The translations under genes were made by a program, and so were the position numbers. Of a stretch of 64,000 bases of DNA, positions 23,065-37,300 are shown piece after piece. Below the pieces are notes generated by a model. That model saw only the letters and a list, made by a program, of their open reading frames with translations, made no database searches and was not told the DNA's origin. The DNA lies in NCBI GenBank assembly GCA_964036665.1, contig OZ038530.1:23830001-23894000 (forward strand). Reading direction: 5' to 3'. This DNA comes from Gordius sp. MW1 (taxonomy: Eukaryota; Nematomorpha; Gordioida; Gordea; Gordiidae). Positions within the stretch are counted from its first letter, which is position 1, and every line of letters begins with the position of its first letter.

Positions 23065-25282
23065 ATATTCGATAAATTTCTGTCTAAATTTTTTGATTAT
23101 TTTTAAATTTTTGTGTAAATTTGTGGATATTCTATTAATTTCTGTCTAAATTTTTTGATTATTTTTAAGTTTTTGTCTAAATTTATGGATTTTCTATAAA
23201 TTTCTGTCTAAATTTGTGGATATTCGATAAATTTCTGTATAAATTTTTTGATTATTTTTAAATTTTTGTCTAAATTTGTGGATATTCAATAATTTCTGTC
23301 TAAATTTTTTGATTCTTTTTAAATTTCTCTCTAAATTTGTGGTTATTCTATAAATTTCTGTCTAAATTTGTGGATATTCGATAAATTTCTGTCTAAATTT
23401 GTGGATATTCGATAAAGTTCTGTCTAAATTTGTGGATATTCTATAAATTTCTCTCTAAATTTGTGGATATTCTATAAATTTCTGTCTAAATTTGTGGATA
23501 TTAAATAAATTTCTGTCTAAATTTTTTGATTATTTTTAAATTTTTGTCTAGATTTGTGGATATTCTATAAATTTCTGTCTAAACTTTTTGATTCTTTATA
23601 AATTTCTGTCTAAATTTGTGGATATTCTATAAATTTCTGTCTAAATTTTTTGATTCTTTATAAATTTCTCTCTAAATTTGTGGATATTCTATAAATTTCT
23701 GTCTAAATTTTTTGATTATTTTTAAATTTTGTCTAAATTTGTGGATATTCTATAAATTTCTGTCTAAATCTGTGGATATTCGATAAATTTCTGTCTAAAT
23801 TCGTGGATATTCGATAAATTTCTGTCTAAATTTTTTGATTATTTTTAAATTTCTCTCTAAATTTGTGGATATTCTATAAATTTTTCTCTAAATTTGTGGA
23901 TATTCTATAAATTCCTGTCTAAATTTGTGGATATTCGATAAATTTCTGTCTAAATTTTTTGATTATTTTTAAATTTTTGTCTAAATTTGTGGATATTCTA
24001 TAAATTTCTGTCGAAATTTGTGGATATTCGATAAAGTTCTGTCTAAATTTGTGGATATTCTATAAATTTCTCTCTAAATTTGTGGATATTCTATTTCTGT
24101 CTAAATTTGTGGATATTCGATAAATTTCTGTCTAAATTTTTTGATTATTTTTAAATTTTTGTCTAAATTTGTGGATATTCTATAAATTTCTGTCTAAATT
24201 TTTTGATTCTTTGTAAATTTCTGCCTAAATTTGTGGATATTCTATAAATTTCTGTCTAAATTTTTTGATTCTTTATAAATTTCTCTCTAAATTTGTGGAT
24301 ATTCTATAAATTTCTGTCTAAATTTTTTGATTCTTTAAATTTCTGTCTAAATTTGTGGATATTCTATAAATTTCTGTCTAAATTTGTGGATATTCGATAA
24401 ATTTCTGTCTAAATTTGTGGATATTCGATAAATTTCTGTCTAAATTTTTTTGATTATTTTTAATTTCTCATTAAATTTGTGGATATTCTATAAATTTCTC
24501 TCTAAATTTGTGGATATTCTATAAATTTCTGTCTAAATTTTTTGATTATTTTTAATTTTTGTCTAAATTTGTGTATATTCTATAAATTTCTGTCTAAATT
24601 TTTTGATTCTTTATAAATTTCTCTCTAAATTTGAGAATATTCTATAAATTTCTGTCTAAATTTGTGGATATTCCATAAATTTCTGTCTGAATTTTTTGAT
24701 TATTTTTAAATTTTTGTCTAAATTTGTGGATATTCTATAAATTTCTGTCTAAATTTTTTGATTCTTTATAAATTTCTCTCTAAATTTGACAATATTTTAT
24801 AAATTTTTGTCTAAATTTGTGGATATTCGATAAATTTCTGTCTGAATTTTTTGATTATTTTTAAATTTTTGTCTAAATTTGTGGATATTCTATAAATTTC
24901 TGTCTAAATTTTTTGATTCTTTGTAAATTTCTGTCTAAATTTGTGGATATTCTATAAATTTCTGTCTAAATTTTTTGATTCTTTATAAATTTCTCTCTAA
25001 ATTTGTGGATATTCTATAAATTTCTGTCTAAATTTTTTGATTTTATAAATTTCTCTCTAAATTTGTGGATATTCTATAAATTTCTGTCTAAATTTGTGGA
25101 TATTCGATAAATTTCTGTCTAAATTTTTTGATTATTTTTAAATTTTTGTCTAAATTTGTGGATATTCTATAAATTTCTGTCTAAATATTTTGATTCTTTA
25201 TAAATTTCTCTCTAAATTTGTGGATATTCTATAAATTTCTGTCTAAATTTGTGGATATTAGATAAATTTCTGCCTAAATTTT
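23065..25282 (+). repeat. Minisatellite array block A6 with internal deletions
   Basis: This 2,218-bp block is collinear with A4 at first, then jumps near 23765 from the early module directly to the AAATCTGTGG monomer, losing about a dozen monomers. A short monomer (GATATTCTATTTCTG near 24090) marks a further small deletion. Only one TTTGACAATATT monomer is present (near 24788), so the 432-bp duplication seen elsewhere is missing. Its end carries TGCCTAAATTTTT near 25271, shared with the end of A9. Confidence 0.94.
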
Positions 25283-26068
25283 TAATATTTCTCTGTTTAT
25301 CTATAAATCCCCCCCCCCCTCACTACGCTACTGGGTAAAACATACGTTCAATTTCACATAATTTTTAATTTTATGACAACGCATTTATTCATTGTTTTTT
25401 TAGTTTCCTCCAATGAATCTTAGAATTTACAATACATCATAATTTTGGCCATATTTTTCAATCAAAGATTTAGTACTTACAACCATGGTTTCAGATATAC
25501 ATCGGCAAATTATAACAAAAAATATGTAATTCTCTTTATAATCAAAAATTATTAACTTAAAAAAATCTAAATTAAAACAAATAATAGATGGCGGTATAAA
25601 AGATTGAACTTAAGACTTCATATAGCTTCGAAATATGATGAAGACGAATAATAAAAGTAAAATTATGTGTAAAATGTAAAAATAATGATTTATTTATTTG
25701 TGTATACCACATTTAAAGATCCATAAAATAAATTTGGCACAATCATTCTTAGCCACCATGAATTAGATATGCAAAATATACCTATATATAGCTATCTTCT
25801 ACATATATATGTATGTATACAATGTATTTATGTATGTTGCAATGTATTTATGTATGCAATGTATGTATGTATGTACTAAGGTATGTATGTACGTATGTAA
25901 TGTATTTATGTATGTATGCAATGTGTTTATGTATGTATGTATGCATGTTGGGCGCGGGCCCAAATTTTTATTCACGGCCCGCCCACTCACGGTGGTATTA
26001 AAAAAAAATTCACGCCCACTCACGCTTCTTCTTCTTCTTTATCGTGTTGAAAATCCCACAGACGGTTG
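25283..26068 (+). repeat. Spacer copy S7 (786 bp)
   Basis: The C-tract is 11 (25309-25319). The private variant AAATTATAACAAAAAAT near 25507 is shared only with S10. Together with the preceding TGCCTAAATTTTT it shows that S7 and S10 descend from one copy. Confidence 0.97.
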
Positions 26069-29000
26069 ATATTCGATAAATTTCTGTCTAAATTTTTTGA
26101 TTATTTTTAAATTTTTGTGTAAATTTGTGGATATTCTATTAATTTCTGTCTAAATTTTTTGATTATTTTTAAGTTTTTGTCTAAATTTATGGATTTTCTA
26201 TAAATTTCTGTCTAAATTTGTGGATATTCGATAAATTTCTGTATAAATTTTTTGATTATTTTTAAATTTTTGTCTAAATTTGTGGATATTATATAATTTC
26301 TGTCTAAATTTTTTGATTCTTTTTAAATTTCTCTCTAAATTTGTGGTTATTCTATAAATTTCTGTCTAAATTTGTGGATATTCGATAAATTTCTGTCTAA
26401 ATTTGTGGATATTCGATAAAGTTCTGTCTAAATTTGTGGATATTCTATAAATTTCTCTCTAAATTTGTGGATATTCTATAAATTTCTGTCTAAATTTGTG
26501 GATATTAAATAAATTTCTGTCTAAATTTTTTGATTATTTTTAAATTTTTGTCTAGATTTGTGGATATTCTATAAATTTCTGTCTAAACTTTTTGATTCTT
26601 TATAAATTTCTGTCTAAATTTGTGGATATTCTATAAATTTCTGTCTAAATTTTTTGATTCTTTATAAATTTCTCTCTAAATTTGTGGATATTCTATAAAT
26701 TTCTGTCTAAATTTTTTGATTATTTTTAAATTTTGTCTAAATTTGTGGATATTCTATAAATTTCTGTCTAAATATTTTGATTCTTTATAAATTTCTCTCT
26801 AAATTTGTGGATATTCTATAAATTTCTGTCTAAATTTGTGGATATTAAATAAATTTCTGTCTAAATTTTTTGATTATTTTTAAATTTTTGTCTAGATTTG
26901 TGGATATTCTATAAATTTCTGTCTAAACTTTTTGATTCTTTATAAATTTCTGTCTAAATTTGTGGATATTCTATAAATTTCTGTCTAAATTTTTTGATTC
27001 TTTATAAATTTCTCTCTAAATTTGTGGATATTCTATAAATTTCTGTCTAAATTTTTTGATTATTTTTAAATTTTGTCTAAATTTGTGGATATTCTATAAA
27101 TTTCTGTCTAAATATTTTGATTCTTTATAAATTTCTCTCTAAATTTGTGGATATTAGATAAATTTCTGTCTAAATTTTTTGATTATTATTAAATTTTTGT
27201 CTAAATTTTTGGATATTCTATAAATTTCTGTCTAAATTTGTGGATATTCTATAAATTTTTGTCTAAATTTTTTGATTATTTTTAAATTTTTGTCTAAATT
27301 GGTGGATATTCTATAAATTTCTGTCTAAATTTTTTGATTATTTTTAAATTTTTGTGTAAATTTGTGGATATTCTATAAATTTATGTCTAAATTTTTTGAT
27401 TATTTATAAATTTCTCTCTAAATTTGTGGATATTCTTTAAATTTCTGTCTAAATCTGTGGATATTCGATAAATTTCTGTCTAAATTCGTGGATATTCGAT
27501 AAATTTCTGTCTAAATTTTTTGATTATTTTTAAATTTCTCTCTAAATTTGTGGATATTCTATAAATTTTTCTCTAAATTTGTGGATATTCTATAAATTCC
27601 TGTCTAAATTTGTGGATATTCGATAAATTTCTGTCTAAATTTTTTGATTATTTTTAAATTTTTGTCTAAATTTGTGGATATTCTATAAATTTCTGTCGAA
27701 ATTTGTGGATATTCGATAAAGTTCTGTCTAAATTTGTGGATATTCTATAAATTTCTCTCTAAATTTGTGGATATTCTATAAATTCTGTCTAAATTTGTGG
27801 ATATTCGATAAATTTCTGTCTAAATTTTTTGATTCTTTGTAAATTTCTGTCTAAATTTGTGGATATTCTATAAATTTCTGTCTAAATTTTTTGATTCTTT
27901 ATAAATTTCTCTCTAAATTTGTGGATATTCTATAAATTTCTGTCTAAATTTTTTGATTCTTTAAATTTCTGTCTAAATTTGTGGATATTCTATAAATTTC
28001 TGTCTAAATTTGTGGATATTCGATAAATTTCTGTCTAAATTTGTGGATATTCGATAAATTTCTGTCTAAATTTTTTTGATTATTTTTAATTTCTCATTAA
28101 ATTTGTGGATATTCTATAAATTTCTCTCTAAATTTGTGGATATTCTATAAATTTCTGTCTAAATTTTTTGATTATTTTTAATTTTTGTCTAAATTTGTGT
28201 ATATTCTATAAATTTCTGTCTAAATTTTTTGATTCTTTATAAATTTCTCTCTAAATTTGAGAATATTCTATAAATTTCTGTCTAAATTTGTGGATATTCC
28301 ATAAATTTCTGTCTGAATTTTTTGATTATTTTTAAATTTTTGTCTAAATTTGTGGATATTCTATAAATTTCTGTCTAAATTTTTTGATTCTTTAAATTTC
28401 TGTCTAAATTTGTGGATATTCTATAAATTTCTCTCTAAATTTGTGGATATTCTAAAATTCCTGTCTAAATTTGTGGATATTCGATAAAGTTCTGTCTAAA
28501 TTTGTGGATATTCTATAAATTTCTCTCTAAATTTGTGGATATTCTATAAATTTCTGTCTAAATTTGTGGATATTCCATAAATTTCTGTCTGAATTTTTTG
28601 ATTATTTTTAAATTTTTGTCTAAATTTGTGGATATTCTATAAATTTCTGTCTAAATTTTTTGATTCTTTATAAATTTCTCTCTAAATTTGACAATATTCT
28701 ATAAATTTTTGTCTAAATTTGTGGATATTCGATAAATTTCTGTCTGAATTTTTTGATTATTTTTAAATTTTTGTCTAAATTTGTGGATATTCTATAAATT
28801 TCTGTCTAAATTTTTTGATTCTTTGTAAATTTCTGTCTAAATTTGTGGATATTCTATAAATTTCTGTCTAAATTTTTTGATTCTTTATAAATTTCTCTCT
28901 AAATTTGTGGATATTCTATAAATTTCTGTCTAAATTTTTTGATTTTATAAATTTCTCTCTAAATTTGTGGATATTCTATAAATTTCTGTCTAAATTTGTG

Positions 29001-29616
29001 GATATTCCATAAATTTCTGTCTGAATTTTATGATTATTTTTAAATTTTTGTCTAAATTTGTGGATATTCTATAAATTTCTGTCTAAATTTTTTGATTCTT
29101 TATAAATTTCTCTCTAAATTTGACAATATTCTATAAATTTTTGTCTAAATTTGTGGATATTCGATAAATTTCTGTCTGAATTTTTTGATTATTTTTAAAT
29201 TTTTGTCTAAATTTGTGGATATTCTATAAATTTCTGTCTAAATTTTTTGATTCTTTGTAAATTTCTGTCTAAATTTGTGGATATTCTATAAATTTCTGTC
29301 TAAATTTTTTGATTCTTTATAAATTTCTCTCTAAATTTGTGGATATTCTATAAATTTCTGTCTAAATTTTTTGATTTTATAAATTTCTCTCTAAATTTGT
29401 GGATATTCTATAAATTTCTGTCTAAATTTGTGGATATTCGATAAATTTCTGTCTAAATTTTTTGATTATTTCTAAATTTTTGTCTAAATTTGTGGATATT
29501 CTATAAATTTCTGTCTAAATATTTTGATTCTTTATAAATTTCTCTCTAAATTTGTGGATATTCTATAAATTTCTGTCTAAATTTGTGGATATTAGATAAA
29601 TTTCTGTCTAAATTTT
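26069..29616 (+). repeat. Minisatellite array block A7 with 340-bp duplication
   Basis: This block is 3,548 bp. The CTAGATTTGTGG module is tandemly duplicated 340 bp apart (near 26551 and 26891), exactly as in A10. A patch of the other array type, with GATTCTTTAAATT, CTAAAATTCCTG and GATAAAGTTCTG (about 28390-28500), sits inside it. From 28628 onward it matches the end of A12 at offset 19,133, including CTGAATTTTATGATT near 29021. Confidence 0.94.
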
Positions 29617-30400
29617 TAATATTTCTCTGTTTATCTATAAATCCCCCCCCCTCACTACGCTACTGGGTAAAACATACGTTCAATTTCACATAATTTTTAA
29701 TTTTATGACAACGCATTTATTCATTGTTTTTTTAGTTTCCTCCAATGAATCTTAGAATTTACAATACATCATAATTTTGGCCATATTTTTCAATCAAAGA
29801 TTTAGTACTTACAACCATGGTTTCAGATATACATCGGCAAATTTCAACAAAAAATATGTAATTCTCTTTATAATCAAAAATTATTAACTTAAAAAAATCT
29901 AAATTAAAACAAATAATAGATGGCGGTATAAAAGATTGAACTTAAGACTTCATATAGCTTCGAAATATGATGAAGACGAATAATAAAAGTAAAATTATGT
30001 GTAAAATGTAAAAATAATGATTTATTTATTTGTGTATACCACATTTAAAGATCCATAAAATAAATTTGGCACAATCATTCTTAGCCACCATGAATTAGAT
30101 ATGCAAAATATACCTATATATAGCTATCTTCTACATATATATGTATGTATACAATGTATTTATGTATGTTGCAATGTATTTATGTATGCAATGTATGTAT
30201 GTATGTACTAAGGTATGTATGTACGTATGTAATGTATTTATGTATGTATGCAATGTGTTTATGTATGTATGTATGCATGTTGGGCGCGGGCCCAAATTTT
30301 TATTCACGGCCCGCCCACTCACGGTGGTATTAAAAAAAAATTCACGCCCACTCACGCTTCTTCTTCTTCTTTATCGTGTTGAAAATCCCACAGACGGTTG
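29617..30400 (+). repeat. Spacer copy S8 (784 bp)
   Basis: The C-tract is 9 (29643-29651). It is paired with S13 at offset 19,133: same C-tract length and no difference noticed. It carries the common variants CATGGTTTCAG, CAACAAAAAATATG and TTTGGCAC. Confidence 0.97.
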
Positions 30401-33400
30401 ATATTCGATAAATTTCTGTCTAAATTTTTTGATTATTTTTAAATTTTTGTGTAAATTTGTGGATATTCTATTAATTTCTGTCTAAATTTTTTGATTATTT
30501 TTAAGTTTTTGTCTAAATTTATGGATTTTCTATAAATTTCTGTCTAAATTTGTGGATATTCGATAAATTTCTGTATAAATTTTTTGATTATTTTTAAATT
30601 TTTGTCTAAATTTGTGGATATTCTATAATTTCTGTCTAAATTTTTTGATTCTTTTTAAATTTCTCTCTAAATTTGTGGATATTCTATAAATTTCTGTCTA
30701 AATTTGTGGATATTTGATAAATTTCTGTCTAAATTTGTGGATATTCGATATAGTTCTGTCTAAATTTGTGGATATTCTATAAATTTCTCTCTAAATTTGT
30801 GGATATTCTATAAATTTCTGTCTAAATTTGTGGATATTAAATAAATTTCTGTCTAAATTTTTTGATTATTTTTAAATTTCTGTCTAAATTCGTGGATATT
30901 CGATAAATTTCTGTCTAAATTTTTTGATTATTTTTAAATTTCTCTCTAAATTTGTGGATATTCTATAAATTTCTCTCTAAATTTGTGGATATTCTAAAAT
31001 TCCTGTCTAAATTTGTGGATATTCGATAAAGTTCTGTCTAAATTTGTGGATATTCTATAAATTTCTCTCTAAATTTGTGGATATTCTATAAATTTCTGTC
31101 TAAATTTGTGGATATTAAATAAATTTCTGTCTAATTTTTTTGATTATTTTTAAATTTCTGTCTAAATTCGTGGATATTCGATAAATTTCTGTCTAAATTT
31201 TTTGATTATTTTTAAATTTCTCTCTAAATTTGTGGATATTCTATAAATTTTTCTCTACATTTGTGGATATTCTAAAATTCCTGTCTAAATTTGTGGATAT
31301 TCGATAAATTTCTGTCTAAATTTTTTGATTATTTTTAAATTTTTGTCTAAATTTGTGGATATTCTATAAATTTCTGTCGAAATTTGTGGATATTCGATAA
31401 AGTTCTGTCTAAATTTGTTTATATTCTATAAATTTCTCTCTAAATTTGTGGATATTCTATAAATTCTGTCTAAATTTGTGGATATTCGATAAATTTCTGT
31501 CTAAATTTTTTGATTATTTTGAAATTTTTGTCTAAATTTGTGGATATTCTATAAATTTCTGTCTAAATTTTTTGATTCTTTGTAAATTTCTCTCTAAATT
31601 TGTGGATATTCTATAAATTTTTCTCTAAATTTGTGGATATTCTAAAATTCCTGTCTAAATTTGTGGATATTCGATAAATTTCTGTCTAAATTTTTTGATT
31701 ATTTTGAAATTTTTGTCTAAATTTGTGGATATTCGATAAAGTTCTGTCTAAATTTGTTTATATTCTATAAATTTCTCTCTAAATTTGTGGATATTCTATA
31801 AATTCTGTCTAAATTCGTGGATATTCTATAAATTTCTGTCTAAATTTTTTGATTCTTTGTAAATTTCTGTCTAAATTTGTGGATATTCTATAAATTTCTG
31901 TCTAAATTTTTTGATTCTTTATAAATTTCTCTCTAAATTTGTGGATATTCTATAAATTTCTGTCTAAATTTTTTGATTCTTTAAATTTCTGTCTAAATTT
32001 GTGGATATTCTATAAATTTCTGTCTAAATTTGTGGATATTCGATAAATTTCTGTCTAAATTTGGATATTCGATAAATTTCTGTCTGAATTTTTTTGATTA
32101 TTTTTAAATTTCTCATTAAATTTGTGGATATTCTATAAATTTCTCTCTAAATTTGTGGATATTCTATAAATTTCTGTCTAAATTTTTTGATTATTTTTAA
32201 TTTTTGTCTAAATTTGTGTATATTCTATAAATTTCTGTCTAAATTTTTTGATTCTTTATAAATTTCTCTCTAAATTTGAGAATATTCTATAAATTTCTGT
32301 CTAAATTTGTGGATATTCCATAAATTTCTGTCTGCATTTTTTGATTATTTTTAAATTTTTGTCTATGTTTGTGGATATTCTATAAATTTTTGTCTAAATT
32401 TGTGGATATTCGATAAAGTTCTGTCTAAATTTGTGGATATTCTATAAATTTCTCTCTAAATTTGTGGATATTCTATAAATTTCTGTCTAAATTTGTGGAT
32501 ATTCGATAAATTTTTGTCTAAATTTTTTGATTATTTTTAAATTTTTCTCTAAATTTGTGGATATTCTATAAATTTCTCTCTAAACTTGTGGATATTCTAT
32601 AAATTTCTGTCTAAATTTGTGGATATTCGATAAATTTCTGTCTAAATTTGTGGATTATTTTTAAATTTTTGTCTAAATTTGTGGATATTCTATAAATTTC
32701 TGTCTAAATTTTTTGATTCTTTATAAATTTCTCTCTAAATTTGTGGATATTCTATAAATTTCTGTCTAAATTTGTGGATATTCGATAAATTTCTGTCTAA
32801 CTTTGTGGATATTCGATAAATTTCTGTCTAAATTTTTTTGATTATTTTTAAATTTCTCTCTAAATTTGTGGATATTCTATAAATTTCTCTCTAAATTTGT
32901 GGGTTTTTTTTATAAATTTCTGTCTAAATTTTTTGATTATTTTTAATTTTTGTCTAAATTTGTGGATATTCTATAAATTTCTGTCTAAATTTTTTGATTC
33001 TTTATAAATTTCTCTCTAAATTTGACAATATTCTATAAATTTTTGTCTAAATTTGTGGATATTCGATAAATTTCTGTCTGAATTTTTTGATTATTTTTAA
33101 ATTTTTGTCTAAATTTGTGGATATTCTATAAATTTCTGTCTAAATTTTTTGATTCTTTTAAAATTTCTGTCTAAATTTGTGGATATTCTATAAATTTCTG
33201 TCTAAATTTTTTGATTCTTTATAAATTTCTCTCTAAATTTGTGGATATTCTATAAATTTCTGTCTAAATTTTTTGATTTTATAAATTTCTCTCTAAATTT
33301 GTGGATATTCTATAAATTTCTGTCTAAATTTGTGGATATTCGATAAATTTCTGTCTAAATTTTTTGATTATTTTTAAATTTTTGTCTAAATTTGTGGATA

Positions 33401-33518
33401 TTCTATAAACTTCTGTCTAAATATTTTGATTCTTTATAAATTTCTCTCTAAATTTGTGGATATTCTATAAATTTCTGTCTAAATTTGTGGATATTAGATA
33501 AATTTCTGTCTAAATTTT
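30401..33518 (+). repeat. Minisatellite array block A8
   Basis: This 3,118-bp block has the same length as A13 and is collinear with it throughout. Shared markers include GATATTTGATAAA near 30711, CTAAAATTCCTG monomers, TTTGTTTATATTC, CTGCATTTTTTG, GTGGGTTTTTTTT near 32900 and ATAAACTTCTG near 33412. The one substitution I noticed against A13 is TAAACTTGTGG near 32581, where A13 has TAAATTTGTGG. Confidence 0.95.
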
Positions 33519-34302
33519 TAATATTTCTCTGTTTATCTATAAATCCCCCCCCCCTCACTACGCTACTGGGTAAAACATACGTTCAATTTCACATAATTTT
33601 TAATTTTATGACAACGCATTTATTCATTGTTTTTTTAGTTTCCTCCAATGAATCTTAGAATTTACAATACATCATAATTTTGGCCATATTTTTCAATCAA
33701 AGATTTAGTACTTACAACCATGGTTTCAGATATACATCGGCAAATTTCAACAAAAAATATGTAATTCTCTTTATAATCAAAAATTATTAACTTAAAAAAA
33801 TCTAAATTAAAACAAATAATAGATGGCGGTATAAAAGATTGAACTTAAGACTTCATATAGCTTCGAAATATGATGAAGACGAATAATAAAAGTAAAATTA
33901 TGTGTAAAATGTAAAAATAATGATTTATTTATTTGTGTATACCACATTTAAAGATCCATAAAATAAATTTGGCACAATCATTCTTAGCCACCATGAATTA
34001 GATATGCAAAATATCCTTATATATAGCTATCTTCTACATATATATGTATGTATACAATGTATTTATGTATGTTGCAATGTATTTATGTATGCAATGTATG
34101 TATGTATGTACTAAGGTATGTATGTACGTATGTAATGTATTTATGTATGTATGCAATGTGTTTATGTATGTATGTATGCATGTTCGGCGCGGGCCCAAAT
34201 TTTTATTCACGGCCGCCCACTCACGGTGGTATTAAAAAAAAATTCACGCCCACTCACGCTTCTTCTTCTTCTTTATCGTGTTGAAAATCCCACAGACGGT
34301 TG
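33519..34302 (+). repeat. Spacer copy S9 (784 bp, deletion subtype)
   Basis: The C-tract is 10 (33545-33554). It has ATATCCTTATAT, the 1-bp deletion, and TTCGGCGCGGGCCC, which breaks the small GC hairpin. The last variant is shared only with S14. Confidence 0.97.
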
Positions 34303-37300
34303 ATATTCGATAAATTTCTGTCTAAATTTTTTGATTATTTTTAAATTTTTGTGTAAATTTGTGGATATTCTATTAATTTCTGTCTAAATTTTTTGATTAT
34401 TTTTAAATTTTTGTCTAAATTTATGGATTTTCTATAAATTTCTGTCTAAATTTGTGGATATTCGATAAATTTCTGTATAAATTTTTTGATTATTTTTAAA
34501 TTTTTGTCTAAATTTGTGGATATTCTATAATTTCTGTCTAAATTTTTTGATTCTTTTTAAATTTCTCTCTAAATTTGTGGATATTCTATAAATTTCTGTC
34601 TAAATTTGTGGATATTCGATAAATTTCTGTCTAAATTTGTGGATATTCGATAAAGTTCTGTCTAAATTTGTGGATATTCTATAAATTTCTCTCTAAATTT
34701 GTGGATATTCTATAAATTTCTGTCTAAATTTGTGGATATTAAATAAATTTCTGTCTAAATTTTTTGATTATTTTTAAATTTTTGTCTAGATTTGTGGATA
34801 TTCTATAAATTTCTGTCTAAACTTTTTGATTCTTTATAAATTTCTGTCTAAATTTGTGGATATTCTATAAATTTCTGTCTAAATTTTTTGATTCTTTATA
34901 AATTTCTCTCTAAATTTGTGGATATTCTATAAATTTCTGTCTAAATTTTTTGATTATTTTTAAATTTTGTCTAAATTTTTGGATATTCTATAAATTTCTG
35001 TCTAAATATTTTGATTCTTTATAAATTTCTCTCTAAATTTGTGGATATTAGATAAATTTCTGTCTAAATTTTTTGATTATTATTAAATTTTTGTCTAAAT
35101 TTTTGGATATTCTATAAATTTCTGTCTAAATTTGTGGATATTCTATAAATTTTTGTCTAAATTTTTTGATTATTTTTAAATTTTTGTCTAAATTGGTGGA
35201 TATTCTATAAATTTCTGTCTAAATTTTTTGATTATTTTTAAATTTTTGTGTAAATTTGTGGATATTCTATAAATTTATGTCTAAATTTTTTGATTATTTA
35301 TAAATTTCTCTCTAAACTTGTGGATATTCTATAAATTTCTGTCTAAATCTGTGGATATTCGATAAATTTCTGTCTAAATTCGTGGATATTCGATAAATTT
35401 CTGTCTAAATTTTTTGATTATTTTTAAATTTCTGTCTAAATTCGTGGATATTCGATAAATTTCTGTCTAAATTTTTTGATTATTTTTAAATTTCTCTCTA
35501 AATTTGTGGATATTCTATAAATTTCTCTCTAAATTTGTGGATATTCTAAAATTCCTGTATAAATTTGTGGATATTCGATAAAGTTCTGTCTAAATTTGTG
35601 GATATTCTATAAATTTCTCTCTAAATTTGTGGATATTCTATAAATTTCTGTCTAAATTTGTGGATATTAAATAAATTTCTGTCTAATTTTTTTGATTATT
35701 TTTAAATTTCTGTCTAAATTCGTGGATATTCGATAAATTTCTGTCTAAATTTTTTGATTATTTTTAAATTTCTCTCTAAATTTGTGGATATTCTATAAAT
35801 TTTTCTCTACATTTGTGGATATTCTAAAATTCCTGTCTAAATTTGTGGATATTCGATAAATTTCTGTCTAAATTTTTTGATTATTTTTAAATTTTTGTCT
35901 AAATTTGTGGATATTCTATAAATTTCTGGCGAAATTTGTGGATATTCGATAAAGTTCTGTCTAAATTTGTTTATATTCTATAAATTTCTCTCTAAATTTG
36001 TGGATATTCTATAAATTCTGTCTAAATTTGTGGATATTCGATAAATTTCTGTCTAAATTTTTTGATTATTTTGAAATTTTTGTCTAAATTTGTGGATATT
36101 CTATAAATTTCTGTCTAAATTTTTTGATTCTTTGTAAATTTCTCTCTAAATTTGAGGATATTCTATAAATTTTTCTCTAAATTTGTGGATATTCTAAAAT
36201 TCCTGTCTAAATTTGTGGATATTCGATAAATTTCTGTCTAAATTTTTTGATTATTTTGAAATTTTTGTCTAAATTTGTGGATATTCTATAAATTTCTGTC
36301 TAAATTTTTTGATTCTTTTTAAATTTCTCTCTAAATTTGTGGATATTCTATAAATTTCTGTCTAAATTTGTGGATATTCGATAAATTTCTGTCTAAATTT
36401 GTGGATATTCGATATAGTTCTGTCTAAATTTGTGGATATTCTATAAATTTCTCTCTAAATTTGTGGATATTCTATAAATTTCTGTCTAAATTTGTGGATA
36501 TTAAATAAATTTCTGTCTAAATTTTTTGATTATTTTTAAATTTCTGTCTAAATTCGTGGATATTCGATAAATTTCTGTCTAAATTTTTTGATTATTTTTA
36601 AATTTCTCTCTAAATTTGTGGATATTCTATAAATTTCTCTCTAAATTTGTGGATATTCTAAAATTCCTGTCTAAATTTGTGGATATTCGATAAAGTTCTG
36701 TCTAAATTTGTGGATATTCTATAAATTTCTCTCTAAATTTGTGGATATTCTATAAATTTCTGTCTAAATTTGTGGATATTAAATAAATTTCTGTCTAATT
36801 TTTTTGATTATTTTTAAATTTCTGTCTAAATTCGTGGATATTCGATAAATTTCTGTCTAAATTTTTTGATTATTTTTAAATTTCTCTCTAAATTTGTGGA
36901 TATTCTATAAATTTTTCTCTACATTTGTGGATATTCTAAAATTCCTGTCTAAATTTGTGGATATTCGATAAATTTCTGTCTAAATTTTTTGATTATTTGT
37001 AAATTTTTGTCTAAATTTGTGGATATTCTATAAATTTCTGTCGAAATTTGTGGATATTCGATAAAGTTCTGTCTAAATTTGTTTATATTCTATAAATTTC
37101 TCTCTAAATTTGTGGATATTCTATAAATTCTGTCTAAATTTGTGGATATTCGATAAATTTCTGTCTAAATTTTTTGATTATTTTGAAATTTTTGTCTAAA
37201 TTTGTGGATATTCTATAAATTTCTGTCTAAATTTTTTGATTCTTTGTAAATTTCTCTCTAAATTTGTGGATATTCTATAAATTTTTCTCTAAATTTGTGG